Shown: one piece after another, positions 55,057-64,000 of the stretch | Position numbering within the stretch: the stretch's first letter is position 1 | How the letters are laid out: each line of letters starts with the position of its first letter | Translations under genes and position numbers: made by a program | NCBI GenBank assembly: GCA_902540235.1 | Contig: CACBLI010000006.1 | Location: 1 to 64,000 of the forward strand | Source of the DNA: an uncultured Pelagibacteraceae bacterium | GTDB taxonomy: Bacteria; Pseudomonadota; Alphaproteobacteria; Pelagibacterales; Pelagibacteraceae | Direction: 5' to 3' | Length of the DNA stretch: 64,000 bases | The notes under the pieces: model-generated | The model's database searches: none | The model's input: the letters and a program-made list of their open reading frames with translations, nothing else | What the model was told of the DNA's origin: nothing

Positions 55057-56739
55057 ATGCTCTTTAAAAAATTAAAATTTCTATTTATTATTTTGATAAT
55101 TTATCAAATTTCATTCAATTCTCAAAGTGCTAGTTTCGATAGACTAAATTCCAAAAACTTATCAAAATATTTTTCAGGGATAGTAGCTTTTGAGAATAAA
55201 GATAATTCTTCAGCACTAGAATTTTTTAATTCATCGAAGATTTTACTTAATGCTCACGAACCTTATTTAAAAAGATATGTTAATTCTTTAGTTTTAGAAA
55301 ATAAAATTTCTCAAGCTATAAATTTGATTAAAAATAATCAAAATAAAAACCAAATATTTTTTGATGCTTATTTATTGTTAATTGTAGATGGTTTAAAAAA
55401 AAATGATTTAGATAGAGCATATAGGTATGTAAATAAACTAAAAGAATTTGATGAACAAAATGGATTTAATTCTGCCATAAGTGAGAGTTTGAAACAGTAT
55501 ATTTATCTTTTTAAAGAAAAGAATTTTTTGGATGAAAAACAAAATTTTGGAAAATTAACTATTATATCTGAAGCGTTTCAAAGATGTTATTTAAATGATA
55601 AAAATACAGATTCTTATTTTCGAAAACTTATCAATGATACTGAAGGCGATTATACAAGATACATATTTTTTTATCTAAGTTATTTGATACAGAACAACAG
55701 ATTAGAGGATGCAAAAATACTTACTAATGATATTGAGTACATTAATTCTACTTTGTTATTGTCCCAGGGTAAAAGTTGGATTGAGAAAGGAAATTCAGAA
55801 AAATTGACACAAGTTTTTTCTTGTAAAAATCCTAATGATGTAATTAGTGAATTTTTATTTTTAGTTTCAAATTTGTACTCTTCACAGGACAATTTTAATA
55901 AATCTAATTTTTATTTAAATTTATCTAATTATTTAAATCCCAAATTTAAATTTAATTTAGCTCTAGTAGCGGAAAATCAATATTTTAATCAAGAGTACTT
56001 GAAAGCTAAAAAAACTTTAAAAGTCTTTAAAAAAGAAGATCATTTTTATTATTGGTTTAGAGTTAAAAAGGAGGCTCAAATAATTGAGAAGCAAAGAAAC
56101 AAAAAAGAGGCTTTGAATTATATTACAGCTGAGTTTGATAAAATTGATGAACCAAATAAAAAAATATTATTTGATATAGCAAACTTTTATAAAAATTCGA
56201 AAGAGTACGAGCAAGCAATAAAGTATTATACAAAACTATTAGAGTCTTTTGATATAAATTCTGAGATGAAATCAGATCTCCTATATAGAAGGGGAGGGAG
56301 TTATGAAAGACTAAATAAATTTCAAAAAGCAGACGAAGATTTGTTGCAAGCCTTAGAAATCACTCCAGACGATGCATATATTTTAAATTATCTTGCTTAT
56401 TCATGGCTAGAACGAGATTATAAAATTTATGAAGCGATTGACATGCTTAAAATAGCCTATGAGGCTACTACTGATGATCCTTATATAATTGATTCTATTG
56501 GATGGGCTTATTATTTGATTGATGATTTCGTCAAGGCTGAAAAATTTTTAAAGAGAGCAGTGGAGTTGATGCCAGATGATCCCATAGTTAATGATCATTA
56601 TGGAGATATTCTATGGAAACTAAATCGTAAAATTCAAGCAAGATATTTTTGGTCAAATGTTCTTAAAATGGATGATGCAGAGGAGGAAATGATTAACAAA
56701 ATAAATATAAAACTGGTTGAGGGCATAAAGAATTCTTAA
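55057..56739 (+). CDS. exported TPR-repeat protein
   Basis: 560 residues with a signal peptide (about residues 1-25, ending SQSAS). The rest is an alpha-helical solenoid; clear TPR units lie in the last ~200 residues (SDLLYRRGGSYERLNKFQKA, DPYIIDSIGWAYYLIDDFVK). Alphaproteobacterial genomes often have such a large TPR protein next to ispE. It is probably periplasmic or outer-membrane associated, scaffolding partners; no enzyme motif is seen. It ends one base before ispE. Confidence 0.85.
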   Translation: MLFKKLKFLFIILIIYQISFNSQSASFDRLNSKNLSKYFSGIVAFENKDNSSALEFFNSSKILLNAHEPYLKRYVNSLVLENKISQAINLIKNNQNKNQIFFDAYLLLIVDGLKKNDLDRAYRYVNKLKEFDEQNGFNSAISESLKQYIYLFKEKNFLDEKQNFGKLTIISEAFQRCYLNDKNTDSYFRKLINDTEGDYTRYIFFYLSYLIQNNRLEDAKILTNDIEYINSTLLLSQGKSWIEKGNSEKLTQVFSCKNPNDVISEFLFLVSNLYSSQDNFNKSNFYLNLSNYLNPKFKFNLALVAENQYFNQEYLKAKKTLKVFKKEDHFYYWFRVKKEAQIIEKQRNKKEALNYITAEFDKIDEPNKKILFDIANFYKNSKEYEQAIKYYTKLLESFDINSEMKSDLLYRRGGSYERLNKFQKADEDLLQALEITPDDAYILNYLAYSWLERDYKIYEAIDMLKIAYEATTDDPYIIDSIGWAYYLIDDFVKAEKFLKRAVELMPDDPIVNDHYGDILWKLNRKIQARYFWSNVLKMDDAEEEMINKINIKLVEGIKNS

Positions 56740-56740
56740 A

Positions 56741-57583
56741 ATGCAAGCTAATATCAGATCCTATGCAAAGATAAATTTAGCTTTAAATGTAATCAAAAAA
56801 ATTTCGAATTTTCATAAAATCGAAAGCATTGTTTCATTTATCTCTTTACATGATGAAATATTGATTAAGAAAATTAAATCAAAAAATCATATCATTTCTT
56901 TTACTGGTAAATTTTCGAAAAATATTGGCAAAATTAATACTGTTTCTAATTTACTAAATATTTTGGATAACAAAAAATTACTTAAAAATAATAAGTTTAA
57001 GATTAAGATTAAGAAAAATATCCCGGTTCAAGCTGGATTGGGAGGTGGTTCTATGAACGCAGCTAGCATTTTAAATTATTTAATTAAAAAAAAAATCATA
57101 AAGATTAATCAGAGACAAATTAAAGTTATTTGTAAATTGGTGGGTTCAGATGTGCTTTTGGGTCTTAATTCAACCAATACTGTTATTAATTACAAGAATG
57201 AAATCAAACGTTTTAATAATAAGCAAAAAATTTATACTTTAGTCATCAAACCAACTATTGGGTGTTCCACAAAACGAGTATACGCTAAAATAAGAAAATT
57301 TGATAAGCCAAAATTCACTAAGCCTAATAAACAAATGTTTAATTTACAATTTTTGAAAAAAATGACTAATTCGTTAGAACCTATTGTTTTTTCTATGCAC
57401 AGAAAGCTAAAAACCATCAAATCTTTTTTAGAGAAATACACCTGCGCAGAATTTGTAAGAATGACGGGATCGGGTTCTGCGATAGTTGCATACTTTTATT
57501 CTAAAGAAAATTGCGATAAAGCTAAAAGGCATTTTAATAAAAAATACAAAAATTACTGGTGTATATCTTCAAAAACTATATAA
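56741..57583 (+). CDS. ispE: 4-diphosphocytidyl-2-C-methyl-D-erythritol kinase
   Basis: 280 residues, GHMP kinase fold. The N-terminus IRSYAKINLALNVIKK, the ATP loop PVQAGLGGGSMNAASILNYL and the C-terminal MTGSGSAIVAYF are the three GHMP motifs. It carries out the fourth step of the MEP pathway; ispH in the window is the last. The Lys/Asn/Ile bias is strong, but motifs are intact. Confidence 0.96.
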   Translation: MQANIRSYAKINLALNVIKKISNFHKIESIVSFISLHDEILIKKIKSKNHIISFTGKFSKNIGKINTVSNLLNILDNKKLLKNNKFKIKIKKNIPVQAGLGGGSMNAASILNYLIKKKIIKINQRQIKVICKLVGSDVLLGLNSTNTVINYKNEIKRFNNKQKIYTLVIKPTIGCSTKRVYAKIRKFDKPKFTKPNKQMFNLQFLKKMTNSLEPIVFSMHRKLKTIKSFLEKYTCAEFVRMTGSGSAIVAYFYSKENCDKAKRHFNKKYKNYWCISSKTI

Positions 57584-57616
57584 ATCATAAATTTTTGTGT
57601 TATATGAACTTAATAC

Positions 57617-57690
57617 TGGGGCGTAGCCAAGCGGTAAGGCACGGGTTTTTGGTACCTGCATCCTAGGTTCGAATCCTAGCGCCCCAGCCA
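57617..57690 (+). tRNA. tRNA-Gln (anticodon TTG)
   Basis: A complete cloverleaf: acceptor TGGGGCG/CGCCCCA, D arm GCC..GGC, anticodon stem CGGGT/ACCTG with loop TTTTGGT (anticodon TTG), T arm with GGTTCGAATCC, discriminator G and encoded CCA. Length is 74 nt. It lies 33 nt after ispE and only 3 nt before the start of the CCA-adding enzyme gene. Confidence 0.97.
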
Positions 57691-57693
57691 ATT

Positions 57694-58968
57694 ATGAAAA
57701 ACTTTTTAAAAAAAATTTTTATTAGTTCTAATAACCTAGAAAACATAAGCCAAAGTATTATAGAAATTTCTAAAAAAACCCCCGTCAATAAAATCTTCAA
57801 AGCGATAAATAATTATTCCACGGATAGTGAAGTTAGATATGTAGGCGGATGTATTAGAAAAATATTGAATAATGAAAAAGTTGACGACATTGACATGGCG
57901 ACGAATTTAGAGCCTAACATAGTTTGTGATGTTTTAAATAGTAATAACATTAATTTTTACAAAACTGGTATAGACCATGGTACAATTACGGCAGTAATAG
58001 ATGAACATAAATTTGAAATTACTTCCTTAAGAGAGGATGTATCAACTGACGGAAGACATGCAAATGTAAAATTTTCTAAAAGTTGGAAAAAAGATGCTTC
58101 AAGAAGAGACTTTACAATTAATTCTATTTATTCAGATATTAAAGGTAATTTATTTGATCCTTATAATGGTAAGGATGACCTTAAAAAGGGTTTTGTAAAT
58201 TTTATAGGTGATCCAGATAAAAGAATTAAAGAGGATTATCTAAGAATTTTAAGATATTTAAGATTTTTTCTATCTTATTCTAAAAAGTCTCACGATAAAG
58301 ATCTTATACGTAAATTAAAATTAAACCTTAACGGCGTTTCAAAGCTCTCAAAAGATAGATTATTAGATGAATTAAAAAAGCTCATCAAGGCAGAAAATTT
58401 GGAGAAGCTATCTAAAGACAAAATATGCTTGGAATTGATTTCACTAATTTTCCCTGAGTTAAAAAATATAAATATATTTTCTAAATTAAATTCTCTTAAA
58501 AGACAGATAGTCGAAAACTCTGATTTTATTTTTTTAATATCTTTGATGGTAATTGATGATACTGATAATTCTGATTATTTTTTTTATAAATTTAATATTT
58601 CTAAAAAAGATGAGAAAAGAATTAAAAAAATCAGCAATTTTTACAAAGAAAAAGGAGGTTTCAAAAAATTTAATGAGAAAGAAATTAATGAAATTTTTTA
58701 TTATGATGGAAAACAAGCAGTTTTAGATATTTTAAACTTTAAAATTATCAAATCAAAAAAAATTGATAATAGTTTAATTAAATTAAGTAAAACTTACATA
58801 AATAAAATCAAACCAATTATACCAATTGGAGCATCTGAATTAATGGAAAAATATAAAATTCCAGAAGGCAAACAACTTGGTTTAAAACTAAAGTTAATCG
58901 AGGAGTTATGGATTAAAAATAACTTTAAAATCTCTGATCACCAAGTGGAAAAAATTGTCAAAGATTAA
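57694..58968 (+). CDS. cca: CCA tRNA nucleotidyltransferase
   Basis: 424 residues. The nucleotidyltransferase motif [14 protein letters not shown] and [11 protein letters not shown] lies near residue 50, then [25 protein letters not shown] and [11 protein letters not shown] follow. It repairs or adds the 3' CCA of tRNAs. Its ATG is 3 nt after the CCA end of tRNA-Gln with no Shine-Dalgarno, so it is probably co-transcribed with the tRNA and translated after 3' processing. Its stop is shared with greA (TTAA). Confidence 0.95.
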   Translation: MKNFLKKIFISSNNLENISQSIIEISKKTPVNKIFKAINNYSTDSEVRYVGGCIRKILNNEKVDDIDMATNLEPNIVCDVLNSNNINFYKTGIDHGTITAVIDEHKFEITSLREDVSTDGRHANVKFSKSWKKDASRRDFTINSIYSDIKGNLFDPYNGKDDLKKGFVNFIGDPDKRIKEDYLRILRYLRFFLSYSKKSHDKDLIRKLKLNLNGVSKLSKDRLLDELKKLIKAENLEKLSKDKICLELISLIFPELKNINIFSKLNSLKRQIVENSDFIFLISLMVIDDTDNSDYFFYKFNISKKDEKRIKKISNFYKEKGGFKKFNEKEINEIFYYDGKQAVLDILNFKIIKSKKIDNSLIKLSKTYINKIKPIIPIGASELMEKYKIPEGKQLGLKLKLIEELWIKNNFKISDHQVEKIVKD

Positions 58969-59441
58969 ATATATTTTACATCTTTAATTTCAAAGTTTTT
59001 TTTGCCTGCTGGGGTAATGATTTCAACCAAATCATTTTTATTTTTTCCAATCAAACCTTTTCCAATAGGTGACTGAAAATAAATTAATTTTTCTTTTAAA
59101 TTAGCCTCATCTTTTCCCACAATTTTATAATTTATTTTATCTCCAGTATCTAAATTTTCTAAATAAACCGTTGAGCCAAAAATCACTTTACCATCATTGG
59201 TTAATTTTGTGACATCGATTACATTTGCTCGAGCAATTATATCGTTTATTTCAGTAATTCGACCCTCATTATGAGATTGCTCCTCTTTGGCCGCATGATA
59301 TTCTGCGTTTTCTTTCAAGTCGCCATGCGATCTTGCCTCTGCGATTGCAGCAACTATTTCAGGTCGTTTTTTTTCTTTTAGAAAAACCAATTCTTCTTTT
59401 AATTTTTCTAATCCATTTAAAGTAATTGGTTCTTTATTCAT
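58965..59441 (-). CDS. greA: transcription elongation factor GreA
   Basis: 158 residues from [20 protein letters not shown]; an upstream in-frame ATG six codons earlier is less likely because it would overlap hemF. Coiled-coil N-domain with [20 protein letters not shown] and C-domain ending [19 protein letters not shown] fit GreA. It rescues backtracked RNA polymerase. It starts one base after the hemF stop. Confidence 0.97.
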   Translation of the reverse strand: MNKEPITLNGLEKLKEELVFLKEKKRPEIVAAIAEARSHGDLKENAEYHAAKEEQSHNEGRITEINDIIARANVIDVTKLTNDGKVIFGSTVYLENLDTGDKINYKIVGKDEANLKEKLIYFQSPIGKGLIGKNKNDLVEIITPAGKKNFEIKDVKYI

Positions 59442-59442
59442 A

Positions 59443-60270
59443 TTATTTCCATTTAGCAAGTGGAGGAAGTGACATTAAAATACCTTCAGTATTTCCTCCA
59501 GTTTGTAATCCAAATTTAGTTCCTCTATCATAAAGCAAGTTAAACTCAGCATATCTACCTCTTTTAATATATTGAGCCTCTTTATCTTTGGCCGTCCATT
59601 TTTTTTTTACTTTTTTAGATATTATATTATTGAAAATAAATTGAAATGTTACTCCAACATCTCTTACAAATTTAAAATCTTGGTCAAAATTATCTTTTTT
59701 ATAATCAAAAAAAATTCCCCCTATACCTCTAGGCTCTTTCCTATGGGGTAAATAAAAGTATTCATCGCACCATTTTTTATATCTTTTATAAAAATTTTTA
59801 TTGTGTCGATCACACATTTTTTTTAATATCTTATGAAAATTTTCCTTTTCTTTTTTATCATACTTTGACGGTGTTACATCCATTCCTCCACCAAACCAAC
59901 CATATGTTGTATTAATATATCGAGTGTTGAAATGCATAGCTGGAATTAGAGGATTTCGCATGTGCATAACAACCGAAATTCCTGACGCCCAGAATCTTGG
60001 ATCTTTTTTAGCACCAGGTATATTTTTTTGAAACTCTTTTGGAAATTTTCCATAAACTTTTGAAAAATTCACCCCAACTTTTTCAAACACCTTTCCATTT
60101 TGAAGTATTCTATATTCACCTCCACCTTCATCTTTTTTATAACTTCTTTTCCAGCTTGTAGATATAAATTTTGATTTATTATTTTCAATTCTTACTATAT
60201 CTTCGCAAAAAGCATTCTGAAGTGTTTTAAACCAATTACTAACAAGATCTCTCTTAATCTCTAAGTTCAT
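59443..60270 (-). CDS. hemF: oxygen-dependent coproporphyrinogen III oxidase
   Basis: 275 residues. Motifs [33 protein letters not shown], and [19 protein letters not shown] with [20 protein letters not shown] are characteristic. It makes protoporphyrinogen IX for heme, in keeping with the aa3 and bc1 genes nearby. One base separates it from trmL upstream. Confidence 0.98.
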   Translation of the reverse strand: MNLEIKRDLVSNWFKTLQNAFCEDIVRIENNKSKFISTSWKRSYKKDEGGGEYRILQNGKVFEKVGVNFSKVYGKFPKEFQKNIPGAKKDPRFWASGISVVMHMRNPLIPAMHFNTRYINTTYGWFGGGMDVTPSKYDKKEKENFHKILKKMCDRHNKNFYKRYKKWCDEYFYLPHRKEPRGIGGIFFDYKKDNFDQDFKFVRDVGVTFQFIFNNIISKKVKKKWTAKDKEAQYIKRGRYAEFNLLYDRGTKFGLQTGGNTEGILMSLPPLAKWK

Positions 60271-60271
60271 A

Positions 60272-60745
60272 TTAAAAAAATTTTGTTTGTTTCAAACTTT
60301 CAGCCAAGACAATAGCCACAGCAGTTGCAAGATTTAATGAACGTTTATTATTTTTCATAGGTATCTTCAAACGATTTTTAATTAATTTATGGATTCTTTC
60401 AGGAACTCCCGCACTTTCTCTTCCAAATAAAATTGTATCATTTTCTTCAAATTTAAATTTAGTATAAGATATAGATGCTTTAGTCGTCATCAATACAATT
60501 CTTTGATTCTCTTTAGATTTAAGAAATTCATTAAAACTTTTGTGAAATTTTATGTTTTTCTCTTCAATATAATCCATTACTACCCTTTTAAACCTCTTGT
60601 CACTCAATAAAAAACCACAAGGTTCTATAATTTCTAAATTTGCCCCCAAACATGCACAAGTTCTTATTATTGCGGCTGTATTTTGAGGTATATCTGGTTC
60701 AAATAATGCAATTTTTGGCCCAAGATCTATTGATTTCTGTGTCAT
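60272..60745 (-). CDS. trmL: tRNA (cytidine34-2'-O)-methyltransferase TrmL
   Basis: 157 residues of the SPOUT class. Motifs ALFEPDIPQNTAAIIRTCA, TILFGRESAGVPERIH and SLNLATAVAIVLAE are diagnostic. It methylates the wobble base of tRNA-Leu. It is divergent from petA across a 90-nt spacer, where a TATAAT (60774-60779, minus strand) may be its -10, with only a weak -35 match. Confidence 0.95.
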   Translation of the reverse strand: MTQKSIDLGPKIALFEPDIPQNTAAIIRTCACLGANLEIIEPCGFLLSDKRFKRVVMDYIEEKNIKFHKSFNEFLKSKENQRIVLMTTKASISYTKFKFEENDTILFGRESAGVPERIHKLIKNRLKIPMKNNKRSLNLATAVAIVLAESLKQTKFF

Positions 60746-60835
60746 TCTATCAGTAGTAAATTCAGTATTTTATATTATATGAATTCTTATATTTAAGTAG
60801 AAAAAATCAATATTGAGTATATTTAATAATTATTA

Positions 60836-61345
60836 ATGTCAGAAAAAAAAACTAAAAGAAGAGATTTTTTATTTACAGCTACATATGCTGTTGGTGCAGT
60901 AGGTGCTGCGGCTGTGGTCTGGCCTATGATAGACCAGATGAATCCAGATGCCTCGGTTAAGGCATTGGCTAGCACTGAAGTTGATATTAGCTCAATGGAC
61001 CCTGGAAAAACTATAACTGTATTATGGAGAGGTAAGCCAGTTTTTATTAGAAGAAGAACGCAACAAGAAATTGCTGAAGCAAAAGCTGTTAATTTAAAAG
61101 ATTTAAAACATCCTGAAAAAGATGAAGATCGAGCTAAAAATCCTGAGTGGCTTGTAATGCTTGGTGTCTGCACACATTTAGGTTGTGTGCCCTTAGATCA
61201 AAAAGGAGATTATAACGGCTGGTTCTGTCCTTGTCATGGATCACATTATGATATATCAGGCAGAATAAGAAAAGGTCCAGCACCAACAAATATGGAAATA
61301 CCTGAATATAAGTTTGTAAACACTAATACAATTAAAATTGGATAA
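60836..61345 (+). CDS. petA: ubiquinol-cytochrome c reductase iron-sulfur subunit
   Basis: 169 residues. A twin-arginine-like N-terminus ([14 protein letters not shown]) serves as membrane anchor. The Rieske cluster ligands are [10 protein letters not shown] and [14 protein letters not shown]. It is the Rieske protein of the bc1 complex. petA, petB and petC are contiguous, in the standard order. Confidence 0.98.
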   Translation: MSEKKTKRRDFLFTATYAVGAVGAAAVVWPMIDQMNPDASVKALASTEVDISSMDPGKTITVLWRGKPVFIRRRTQQEIAEAKAVNLKDLKHPEKDEDRAKNPEWLVMLGVCTHLGCVPLDQKGDYNGWFCPCHGSHYDISGRIRKGPAPTNMEIPEYKFVNTNTIKIG

Positions 61346-61350
61346 ACTTT

Positions 61351-62613
61351 ATGAGTGATCACGAATATACCCCTAAGTCAAAATTTGGAAAGTGGTTTAA
61401 TGATAGATTACCTTTGCTCACATTAGCAAGCCATCTGACTGATTATCCTACGCCGAAAAACTTAAACTATTGGTGGACATTTGGTGGAATACTTACTTTC
61501 TGTTTAATTACTCAAATCGTAACTGGATTAGTCTTGGCAATGCATTACATTGCTCATGCAGACATGGCATTTGACAGCGTAGAGCACATCATGAGAAATG
61601 TAAACTACGGATGGTTAATAAGGTACATTCACGCAAATGGAGCTTCAATGTTTTTCTTAGCAGTATATATTCATATATTTAGATCTTTATTTTATGGATC
61701 TTATAAATCTCCCCGGGAGATTATTTGGATCATAGGTATAATAATATATTTACTCATGATGGCAGCAGCTTTCTTAGGTTATGTTCTTCCATGGGGGCAA
61801 ATGAGTTTTTGGGGAGCAACTGTTATAACTAATTTATTTAGTGCTATTCCACTTGTTGGTGAAGGTATAGTAACCTGGTTATGGGGAGGTTATTCGGTTG
61901 ACAATCCAACATTAACTAGATTTTTTACACTGCACTACTTAATTCCCTTCTTAATATTAGGTTTAGTAGTGTTGCATATATGGGCCTTGCATGTTCCAGG
62001 TAATAATAATCCTGTTGGGATTGATATTAAAAAACCTTCTAAAGATACTGTTCCATTTCATCCTTACATAGTAATCAAAGATGGTTTTGCTCTACTTATG
62101 TTTATGATTGTTTTTGCATTCTTTGTTTTTTACACCCCAAATATTCTAGGACATGCAGATAATTACATTGAAGCAAATCCATTGGTAACTCCTGCGCATA
62201 TAGTCCCAGAATGGTACCTTTTACCATTTTATGCGATATTAAGATCTGTTCCAGATAAACTTTTGGGTGTAGTTGCGATGTTGTCAGCAATTCTTATTCT
62301 AGCAGCTTTACCTTGGCTTGATACATCTAAGATTAGATCTGCAGTCTTTAGACCATTATACAGACAATTTTACTGGATCTTGGTCGCTGACGTTTTGATT
62401 TTAGGTTATGTAGGTGCTATGCCAGCTGAAGGATTGTATTTATTAGTTGCAAGAGTGGCTACGGCCTACTATTTCCTACATTTTTTAGTTGTTCTACCAA
62501 TTTTAGGTTATAAGGAGAAAACTTTGCCTGTTCCATTAAGTATTACTGAGCCTGTGCTAGGTGGATCCCCTAATTTAGCTTTGGCTAAGAACAAGGAAAA
62601 TTTTAAAGATTAG
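61351..62613 (+). CDS. petB: cytochrome b of the bc1 complex
   Basis: 420 residues, eight helices. Heme bL/bH histidines lie in [12 protein letters not shown] and [21 protein letters not shown], with [19 protein letters not shown] and the PEWY motif ([15 protein letters not shown]) at the Qo site. It is full length, with the C-terminal helices of the bacterial type. Its stop shares a base with the petC GTG start. Confidence 0.99.
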   Translation: MSDHEYTPKSKFGKWFNDRLPLLTLASHLTDYPTPKNLNYWWTFGGILTFCLITQIVTGLVLAMHYIAHADMAFDSVEHIMRNVNYGWLIRYIHANGASMFFLAVYIHIFRSLFYGSYKSPREIIWIIGIIIYLLMMAAAFLGYVLPWGQMSFWGATVITNLFSAIPLVGEGIVTWLWGGYSVDNPTLTRFFTLHYLIPFLILGLVVLHIWALHVPGNNNPVGIDIKKPSKDTVPFHPYIVIKDGFALLMFMIVFAFFVFYTPNILGHADNYIEANPLVTPAHIVPEWYLLPFYAILRSVPDKLLGVVAMLSAILILAALPWLDTSKIRSAVFRPLYRQFYWILVADVLILGYVGAMPAEGLYLLVARVATAYYFLHFLVVLPILGYKEKTLPVPLSITEPVLGGSPNLALAKNKENFKD

Positions 62614-63392
62614 TGAAAAATTTTTTAAGAATATTTTTAATCACGAGTTTAGTTTTTGGAATTTCTGTAAAATCTAATTCAGCTGAAAAGATTGAATACT
62701 TAACAACTGATTGGAGTTTTAAAGGTCTTTTTGGAAAGTTTGATAGGGGAGCATTACAAAGAGGTTATCAAGTTTATACTGAGGTATGTTCGTCTTGTCA
62801 CTCTATGAAATATCTAAGTTATAGGAATTTAGCCGAAAAGGGTGGACCAGAATTTTCGATAGCAGAAGCTAAAGCGATAGCTGCATCTTTTGAGGTCACT
62901 GATGGACCTAATGATGATGGAGAAATGTTTACAAGACCAGGTAAATTATCTGACAAATTTGTAATGCCTTATGATAATGTTAAAGCAGCTCAAGCCGCAA
63001 ATGGCGGTGCATATCCACCAGATATGTCAGTGCTCGTTAAAGCAAGAGGAGGTGGGGTCGATTACATCTACTCTTTACTTCAAGGTTATGAAGATCCACC
63101 AGTGGGAATGAGTTTAGATGATGGAGTTTATTATAATAAATATATGTATGGTAACAAAATAAAAATGGCCAATCAGCTTTCTGACGGGCTCGTTGAGTAT
63201 GGAGATGGCACAACAGCATCAATTGAACAAATGTCAAAAGATGTTACTACATTCTTAATGTGGGCAGCAGAGCCACATCTTGAGTCACGTCACCAGATGG
63301 GCTTCAAGGCGATAGTTTATTTAATTATTTTAACAATTTTGGTTTATTTTAGCATGAAAAAGATATGGTCACGTATTGAAACGGAAGTTTAA
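62613..63392 (+). CDS. petC: cytochrome c1
   Basis: 259 residues starting at a GTG. A signal peptide (about residues 1-23) is followed by the heme motif VCSSCHSMKYLSYRNLA (CxxCH), the axial Met region near MPYDNVKAAQAANGGAYPPD, and a C-terminal anchor (FKAIVYLIILTILVYFSMKKIW). It transfers electrons from the Rieske protein to cytochrome c. Its last 24 bases overlap ychF on the other strand. Confidence 0.97.
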   Translation: MKNFLRIFLITSLVFGISVKSNSAEKIEYLTTDWSFKGLFGKFDRGALQRGYQVYTEVCSSCHSMKYLSYRNLAEKGGPEFSIAEAKAIAASFEVTDGPNDDGEMFTRPGKLSDKFVMPYDNVKAAQAANGGAYPPDMSVLVKARGGGVDYIYSLLQGYEDPPVGMSLDDGVYYNKYMYGNKIKMANQLSDGLVEYGDGTTASIEQMSKDVTTFLMWAAEPHLESRHQMGFKAIVYLIILTILVYFSMKKIWSRIETEV

Positions 63393-64000
63393 AACGTCGC
63401 CATCTTTCACAATATAGTCTTTTCCTTCAAGTCTCATTTTACCGTTTGATTTTGCATTCAACCAGCCATCATTTGAAATAAAATCATCATATGAAATAGT
63501 TTCTGCTCTAATAAAACCTTTCTCAAAATCTGTATGAATTTCTCCAGCAGCTTGAGGAGCCTTACAATTTTTTTCTATTGTCCACGCTCTGGTTTCCTCA
63601 GGACCAGAAGTGAAATAAGTGTCAAGCTCAAGGATTTGATACCCTTTTTTTATTAACATATTTAACCCTGTCTCTTTTAATCCAATCATTTCCATATAAT
63701 TTTTTTTTTCGTGTACCTCTAAATTATTAATTTGATTTTCTATATCTGCTGAAATAATTAACGTATTATCACTTCCGAATTTTGAGATAAATTTTTTAGT
63801 ATAATCGTTTCCATTTTGAATACTTTTCTCATCAACATTACATACAAATATTTTAGGTTTTAAAGATAATAGTCCACTTTGATTAATCTGTTTTTTTTCA
63901 AACTGAGACCTCAAACTTGAGATATCTTTATCATTATTTAGACAGTCTAGACTTGTTTCAAGAATTTTTAATTGAACGCTCTCTAAGTTTTTTTTATTAT
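63369..64000 (-). CDS. ychF: ribosome-binding ATPase YchF (5' part outside window)
   Basis: The frame is open to the right edge, so the N-terminal P-loop part lies outside. The visible ~210 residues include LKPKIFVCNVDEKS, LIKKGYQILELDTYFTSGPEETRAW and AGEIHTDFEKGFIRAETISY, then the TGS-domain end DYIVKDGDVLNFRFNT. These are hallmarks of YchF/Ola1. It is a 50S-associated ATPase. The C-terminal end is antisense to the last 24 bases of petC. Confidence 0.95.
   Translation of the reverse strand, partial: NKKNLESVQLKILETSLDCLNNDKDISSLRSQFEKKQINQSGLLSLKPKIFVCNVDEKSIQNGNDYTKKFISKFGSDNTLIISADIENQINNLEVHEKKNYMEMIGLKETGLNMLIKKGYQILELDTYFTSGPEETRAWTIEKNCKAPQAAGEIHTDFEKGFIRAETISYDDFISNDGWLNAKSNGKMRLEGKDYIVKDGDVLNFRFNT

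Overview
The window looks like a stretch of chromosome from a SAR11 (Pelagibacterales) alphaproteobacterium or a very close relative. The reasons are the strong A+T bias, the Lys/Asn/Ile-rich proteins, intergenic gaps that are mostly 0-60 nt, many 1-4 nt gene overlaps, an alphaproteobacterial gene repertoire (CcrM methyltransferase, split b/b' F0 ATP synthase, coxB-coxA-ctaB-ctaG-coxC order, DUF2093) and a carotenoid-to-retinal gene set (crtI, crtB, crtY, blh) of the kind that serves proteorhodopsin. I see no mobile elements, CRISPR arrays, rRNA genes or prophage. No stretch above 300 bases lacks a gene; the largest gap (8621-8862) holds one possible small gene.

Layout. 1-5.4 kb: a coiled-coil protein cut by the window edge, a small membrane protein, a DCC-type thiol protein on the other strand, then tldD-tldE-FAD oxidoreductase. 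5.4-11.6 kb: DUF6134 protein, YczE-like membrane protein, typA, an FkbM-type methyltransferase, then groES-groEL with a sigma32-like promoter and a clear hairpin terminator. 11.7-18.1 kb: HAD hydrolase-ribF-ileS-lspA-lipoprotein-pgi. 18.1-25.8 kb: rsmD-purD and the lipid A/Kdo run ubiA-msbA-waaA-lpxK-lpxL. 25.9-29.8 kb: DUF2721, then HAD-CDGSH-pirin-quinone oxidoreductase on the minus strand, and rsmE. 29.8-37.2 kb: coxB-coxA-ctaB-coxF-like-ctaG-coxC-surf1-thrC-peroxiredoxin, followed by a second FkbM-type methyltransferase.

37.9-50.4 kb is one 15-gene minus-strand run: dciA-dsbA-smc-atpI-atpB-atpE-atpF'-atpF-crtI-crtB-crtY-blh-ispH-thrB-rnhA. It places proton-driven ATP synthase genes, retinal synthesis and the last MEP-pathway step in a single direction with almost no gaps. 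50.4-64 kb: mutY, a FAD monooxygenase, udg-rnhB-ccrM, a TPR protein, ispE, tRNA-Gln, the CCA-adding enzyme, trmL-hemF-greA, the bc1 complex petABC, and the 3' part of ychF.

Most of the window is ordinary, streamlined core genome. The points most worth checking are a ccrM promoter whose -10 and spacer carry two GANTC sites (the sequence CcrM methylates), an SMC that appears to lack its hinge, a uracil-DNA glycosylase without iron-sulfur cysteines or the motif-2 histidine, the placement of retinal synthesis behind the F0 genes, a Fur-box-like palindrome around a TATAAT, and convergent genes that share their stop codons so that no terminator fits. I did not find a convincing entirely new multi-gene system.
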